From contig JAEZES010000252.1 of NCBI GenBank assembly GCA_023432995.1, positions 1 through 9,975 of the forward strand: 9,975 nt of DNA, given 5' to 3'. The notes beneath the pieces were generated by a model that saw only the letters and a list, made by a program, of their open reading frames with translations, ran no database searches and was not told where the DNA came from. The DNA comes from Pseudomonadota bacterium (GTDB lineage: Bacteria; Pseudomonadota; Alphaproteobacteria; Sphingomonadales; Sphingomonadaceae). A program made the translations under genes and the position numbers. This document shows positions 5,098-9,975 of this stretch, one piece after another. Each line of letters opens with the position of its first letter. Positions within the stretch are counted from its first letter, which is position 1.

Positions 5098-6883
5098 CGC
5101 CGGCGGCGTCGCCCTCACCCTGCTCGGGGCCTATCGCGGCCCGAGCCCGTGGAGCGACGAGCCGGCGGTGCTGGCGGCGATCGACATCGGCGCAGGCCCG
5201 CTCGCCGGCGGCACGGCACGGTGCGCGCGGCTTGCCGGCGTGGGCGGTATCGATGCGCCGCCGCTCGACGGCACGAGCGACACCGCGCTCGAGGTGGCGG
5301 CGTTCCTCGCGCAGTGGAGCCTGGCGCTGCTCAACCGTGAGGGCGGCTGCCTGCAGACCGCCCGCGCCTTCCGCGAAGGCCCGCAGTTGCGGATATGTCT
5401 CGGCTGCCATCACGAGCGCGCGAGCCTTGCCGCACTCGGGCTCGCGGCGGACCTGCTGCGGCGGGCAGACCGCGCGAGCGACTCCGAGGTCCAAAGCGAG
5501 CTCGCGGCGTTCGCCCGCCTGGCCCGCCAGCACCATCCCGATTACCAGGCGCGCATCCTGATGATCGGCGCGCGCGCGGCCGAGATCCCGTGGCTGCCGT
5601 GGTTTCCCGGCCATCGGCTGTGGCAGTTCGGCTGGGGTCGCAACGGCCAGCTCTTCTTCGAATCCCAGCCGAAGGCGGATTCGGCGATCGGCTGGAAGGT
5701 CGCGCGCGACAAGACGGCGACCAAGGCGGTCGTCACCTCGCTCGGCGTGCGCATGGCCCCGCACGCGCTCGCGCGCAGCGAGGCTGACCTGCCCGCCGCG
5801 GCCGAGGCGGTGGGCTGGCCGTGCGTGGTCAAGCCCGCCGCTTCCGGCCGCAGCCGTGGCGTCACTGCCGACGTCGACGATCTCGACAAGCTGCAAGCGG
5901 CCTTCCGCCGCGCCCGCGACCTCGACAAGGGTCACGTGATGATCGAGCGCCAGGTCGAAGGCGAGGTCTATCGCATCATGGTCGTCCGCGGACGGACCGT
6001 GTGCGTGATCCGCCGCTCGGCGCCCAGCGTGCTCGGCGACGGCCGCCGCTCTGTGCGCGAGCTGATCGAGGCGGCCAACGCCGCGACCGCACCGCTGCGC
6101 GCCCGGTGGCCCGAGCTCGTCGGCCCGATCCCGTTCGACGACGAGCTCGATACGCAGCTCGCCAAGCGCGGCTGGACGCCCGACACCGTCGTCCCGGCGG
6201 GCGAGACCATCGTGTTGCGCCGCATTCCGCTGCTCGAAACCGGCGCGGTCTACTGCGACGTCACCGATCAGGCGCACCCTGATATCCTCCGGATGAGCGA
6301 GCTGATCGCGGAGAGCCTCGGCCTGGCGATCTCCGGCATCGACTTCATCAGCGGCGACATCACCCGCTCGTGCGCCGAGGAAGGCACGGTGCTCGAGGTC
6401 AACACCACGCCCGGCCTGCGCGTGCCGCTGATCGCCGGATGGACCGAGGAAGCCGTCGGCCGCCTCGCCCTCGGCGACGCCGTCGGTCGGATCCGCGTGA
6501 CCCTGGTGCTCGGCGGCGACCGCGAGGTCGCCGAGGTGGCCGACGGGCTGCGGCTGGCCGACGGCCACGCTTGGGTTATCGGCAACCGGTGCGGCCTCGG
6601 CCCGCTGCCGCTGGCCGGCACGGAGGAAGAGCCGCGGCCCGGTCGGCTGGCGGCGCTGGTCTCGCGCATGTTGCGCAATCCGCTGTCCGCCGAGCTTACG
6701 ATCGTCTGCCGGCCCGACGCGCTGGCCGAGACCGGTATACCGGTCGATCGTTTCGCCGCCGTCGTCGCCTGCCCGTGCGAGCTCGACCAGGCGTGGCGCA
6801 CGCTGCTCGCGCGGCAGGCGGAGCGCTGGCACAACGTCGCCGACGCGCGCGAGGCGCTCGCGCTGCTGTCGCGCCCCCGCTAG
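5072..6883 (+). CDS. Cyanophycin-synthetase-like ATP-grasp ligase with degenerate Mur-ligase domain
   Basis: The 603-residue protein follows the domain order of CphA. The N-terminal domain has Tyr-Arg-Gly-Pro-Ser-Pro-Trp-Ser near the start and Ile-Pro-Trp-Leu...Trp-Gln-Phe-Gly-Trp-Gly further on. The ATP-grasp domain carries Arg212-Asp-Lys, Val-Val-Lys254-Pro-Ala-Ala-Ser-Gly-Arg-Ser-Arg-Gly-Val and Glu442-Val-Asn444-Thr-Thr-Pro-Gly, so it should bind ATP and make an amide bond through an acyl phosphate. The region after ~460 matches the start of the Mur-ligase half. Where CphA has the Gly-Thr-Asn-Gly-Lys-Thr P-loop, this protein reads Val-Leu-Gly-Gly-Asp-Arg-Glu (479-485), and it stops far short of a full Mur ligase. 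ATG 5072 is preferred (GGCAG seven bases upstream); ATG 5078 is possible. The start lies inside the methyltransferase gene. True cyanophycin synthesis is unlikely. An amino-acid or peptide ligase is the best inference. Confidence 0.85.
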   Translation: MLMPASPPDAGGVALTLLGAYRGPSPWSDEPAVLAAIDIGAGPLAGGTARCARLAGVGGIDAPPLDGTSDTALEVAAFLAQWSLALLNREGGCLQTARAFREGPQLRICLGCHHERASLAALGLAADLLRRADRASDSEVQSELAAFARLARQHHPDYQARILMIGARAAEIPWLPWFPGHRLWQFGWGRNGQLFFESQPKADSAIGWKVARDKTATKAVVTSLGVRMAPHALARSEADLPAAAEAVGWPCVVKPAASGRSRGVTADVDDLDKLQAAFRRARDLDKGHVMIERQVEGEVYRIMVVRGRTVCVIRRSAPSVLGDGRRSVRELIEAANAATAPLRARWPELVGPIPFDDELDTQLAKRGWTPDTVVPAGETIVLRRIPLLETGAVYCDVTDQAHPDILRMSELIAESLGLAISGIDFISGDITRSCAEEGTVLEVNTTPGLRVPLIAGWTEEAVGRLALGDAVGRIRVTLVLGGDREVAEVADGLRLADGHAWVIGNRCGLGPLPLAGTEEEPRPGRLAALVSRMLRNPLSAELTIVCRPDALAETGIPVDRFAAVVACPCELDQAWRTLLARQAERWHNVADAREALALLSRPR

Positions 6884-7803
6884 CGCTGCTGTCCCGCCGG
6901 CCCGGTGCCCTGCCGGCTGCGGTCGTCCATCAGCCCGCTGTCGGCCATCCAGTCGGCCAGCCGGTCGGGCCAGTGGACGATCGAGATCAGGTCGGATTCG
7001 TCGAGATTGAACGCGTGCCCGGCGCCCGCGTACATGTGCAGCTCGGCGGCGATGCCGCCTTTGCGAAGCTGCTCGTAGAGCGCCACCGTCGGCGCCGCGC
7101 AGCACTCGTCGAGCGAGCCGGCGACGAGGAAGGCCGGGGGCGCGTCGGCGATCGCGGTGGCGGGCTGGCCGAGCGGTCCGGGAAACACCAGGACCTGGAA
7201 ATCGGGCCGCGCGCTGACTTCGCGCTGCGGATCGGCGGCGCGCGAGGCGGCCGGCTCGGGATTGTCGGCCACCAGCGTCACCAGCTCGCCGCCGGCGGAG
7301 AAACCCATGATCCCGATCCGCTCCGGGTCGATCCCCTGCGCCTCGGCGTTGCTCCGCAGCCAGCGCACCGCGCGGCGCACGTCGGCCGCGGCGTCCTCGA
7401 TCGCGTAGGGCGAGCCCGCCTCGCGCGCCAGGCGGTACTTGAGCACATAGGCGGAGATGCCCATGCGGTTGAGCGCGCGGGCGAAGTTCACCCCCTCGGT
7501 GGTCCATACCAGCAACTCGTGCCCGCCGCCGGGAATGAGGATCACCGCGGCGCCGTTGGCGTGGCGCGGATCGGCCGGAAACGCGGTCAGCGACGGCTCG
7601 TGGACGTTGCGCACCCAGTATTCGGCCGCGCGCTCGGGCTCGCCGCGGCGCGCCTCCGCCCCCGGCGCGCCGTCGGGCCACAGCGCGACAACCTGCGGGC
7701 CGGCTGCGGTCTGCGCGAAAGCCGGTAGCGCCGCCGATACGGCCAGCGCCAACGCCAGCGCCAGCGCCAGCGCCAGGCGCACGCCCGATGAACTAATGAG
7801 CAT
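6880..7803 (-). CDS. Secreted alpha/beta hydrolase (acetyl-xylan-esterase-like)
   Basis: The 307-residue protein starts with a signal peptide made largely of six Leu-Ala repeats, ending Ala-Phe-Ala before Gln31, so it is exported. The mature part has the BD-FAE/esterase pattern: oxyanion segment Ile-Pro-Gly-Gly-Gly-His95, nucleophile elbow Gly-Phe-Ser169-Ala-Gly-Gly, acid Asp232 (Gly-Ser-Leu-Asp), and His263 (Gly-Ala-Gly-His-Ala-Phe). All triad residues are in place, so it should hydrolyse an ester, possibly acetyl or feruloyl groups on a plant or microbial polysaccharide; the substrate is inference. ATG 7803 is preceded by GGGGGGGAGA on the minus strand, a strong ribosome-binding site. The gene converges on the CphA-like gene, and the two TAG stops overlap in the palindrome CTAG (6880-6883). 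Confidence 0.88.
   Translation of the reverse strand: MLISSSGVRLALALALALALAVSAALPAFAQTAAGPQVVALWPDGAPGAEARRGEPERAAEYWVRNVHEPSLTAFPADPRHANGAAVILIPGGGHELLVWTTEGVNFARALNRMGISAYVLKYRLAREAGSPYAIEDAAADVRRAVRWLRSNAEAQGIDPERIGIMGFSAGGELVTLVADNPEPAASRAADPQREVSARPDFQVLVFPGPLGQPATAIADAPPAFLVAGSLDECCAAPTVALYEQLRKGGIAAELHMYAGAGHAFNLDESDLISIVHWPDRLADWMADSGLMDDRSRQGTGPAGQQR
7742..7777 (-). repeat. Six-unit hexanucleotide tandem repeat in a signal peptide
   Basis: Six units of GCCAGC (plus strand; unit 2 is GCCAAC and the last GCCAGG) encode the Leu-Ala repeats in the hydrophobic core of the hydrolase signal peptide. Because the unit is six bases, gain or loss keeps the frame and changes only the length of the hydrophobic core. 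Confidence 0.85.
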
Positions 7804-7955
7804 GGTCTCCCCCCCGAGTCAGACGAGTCGTCGGGGACAGACAACCGCATCCGCGCGACAATGCAAGCCGGACGGGATCAACCTTGCCCCACCGGCCCCC
7901 AACGCCTATCTGCGCGGCAAATTCCGCACACCACCGAATTCCCCGAAGGACGACC

Positions 7956-9629
<1,674 letters not shown>

Positions 9630-9630
9630 G

Positions 9631-9692
9631 CGATCGTTCAGGCACGATCGGACAAACCTGAACGTTAAGCCTCCAAGCCGGTTCAGTTAACG
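9631..9692. promoter_or_regulatory. Cluster of overlapping inverted repeats downstream of ettA
   Basis: Four six-base pairs can form here: CGATCG/CGATCG (9631-9636 and 9645-9650), TTCAGG/CCTGAA (9637-9642 and 9657-9662), CTGAAC/GTTCAG (9658-9663 and 9681-9686) and CGTTAA/TTAACG (9663-9668 and 9687-9692). Several are mutually exclusive. The TTCAG core occurs three times, twice direct and once inverted. The first hairpin abuts the ettA stop and has no T run. The cluster may be an ettA terminator, a regulator-binding site for the next gene, or both. Confidence 0.35.
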
Positions 9693-9769
9693 GACAGCCC
9701 GACTCGCTTAATCCTGCGCTTCTAACCTTTGGCCGCACCACTCCGGCTGGCCATACACAGGAGACAGGA

Positions 9770-9975
9770 ATGTCAGTCGGAAAACTCCTCAAGAGCGGCG
9801 GGTGGGCCGCGATGGCGGTCGCCCTCGCGGCTTTTGTCGTACCGGCCGATGCCTCGGCGCAAGGCCGCACGCGCGGCGAGCGGGCGGCGCAGCAGCGCGA
9901 AGGCGGCGAACGCGCCGATTCCGGGCAGCGCAACGGCATGCAGATTCGCGGGCAGCGGGTCCAGCAGGCCAATGC
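9770..9975 (+). CDS. Start of a small exported Arg/Gln-rich protein (partial)
   Basis: The ATG at 9770 follows AGGAGA (9759-9764) at good spacing and opens a frame that runs off the right edge, with 68 codons visible. The N terminus is a clear signal peptide: Lys-Leu-Leu-Lys, then an Ala/Val-rich core, then Pro-Ala-Asp-Ala-Ser-Ala-Gln, so cleavage after Ser-Ala is likely. The mature part is hydrophilic and rich in Arg, Gln, Gly and Glu (Arg-Gly-Glu-Arg-Ala-Ala-Gln-Gln-Arg). This composition is seen before the folded domain of RcnB-like periplasmic proteins in alphaproteobacteria, but nothing diagnostic is in view, so that is only a guess. The upstream inverted-repeat cluster (9631-9692) may regulate it. 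Confidence 0.7.
   Translation, partial: MSVGKLLKSGGWAAMAVALAAFVVPADASAQGRTRGERAAQQREGGERADSGQRNGMQIRGQRVQQAN

Noticed and set aside
5021..7681. Very long open frame on the minus strand
   Set aside because: It is antisense to the ligase and out of frame with the hydrolase, is rich in Arg/Ala/Gly, shows no domain, and arises from high GC. The overlapping frames carry clear motifs.

Overview
The window looks like chromosomal DNA from a high-GC alphaproteobacterium, most likely a member of the Sphingomonadales. Three things suggest this: the GC-rich codon use of most genes, a WalW-type polysaccharide deacetylase of a kind common in that order, and a GAAC-N7-GAAC motif that matches the alphaproteobacterial LexA box. 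The assignment is inference from sequence style only.

Layout. (1) Positions 1-1149 hold the tail of a gene that resembles the end of a sensor histidine kinase, then a complete polysaccharide deacetylase. (2) Positions 1223-1425 hold two adjacent tRNA genes, tRNA-Ile2 (CAT anticodon) and tRNA-Pro (TGG). (3) Positions 1426-4300 form a looser region that looks accessory. It contains an uncharacterised minus-strand gene, an SRAP (YedK/HMCES-type) gene broken by a one-base frameshift, a candidate LexA operator between those two, and three small orphan genes (a secreted protein, a lipoprotein and a four-helix membrane protein). These small genes use less GC-rich codons and are separated by copies of a dispersed repeat. 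(4) Positions 4342-6883 hold a tightly overlapping pair: a SAM-methyltransferase-like protein, and an ATP-grasp enzyme that resembles cyanophycin synthetase but whose Mur-ligase half has lost its nucleotide-binding motif. (5) A secreted alpha/beta hydrolase on the minus strand converges on the ATP-grasp gene, and the two stop codons overlap. (6) The translation factor gene ettA (ABC-F) runs the other way. (7) The start of a small exported protein closes the window, behind an intergenic region of overlapping inverted repeats.

How the parts relate. The methyltransferase and the CphA-like ligase very probably form a translationally coupled operon, and they are the best candidate here for an undescribed system. 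The SRAP gene and the divergent unknown gene may share one SOS operator. The tRNA pair, the repeats and the low-GC orphan genes together suggest an insertion hotspot, but I found no integrase and no duplicated tRNA end in the window.
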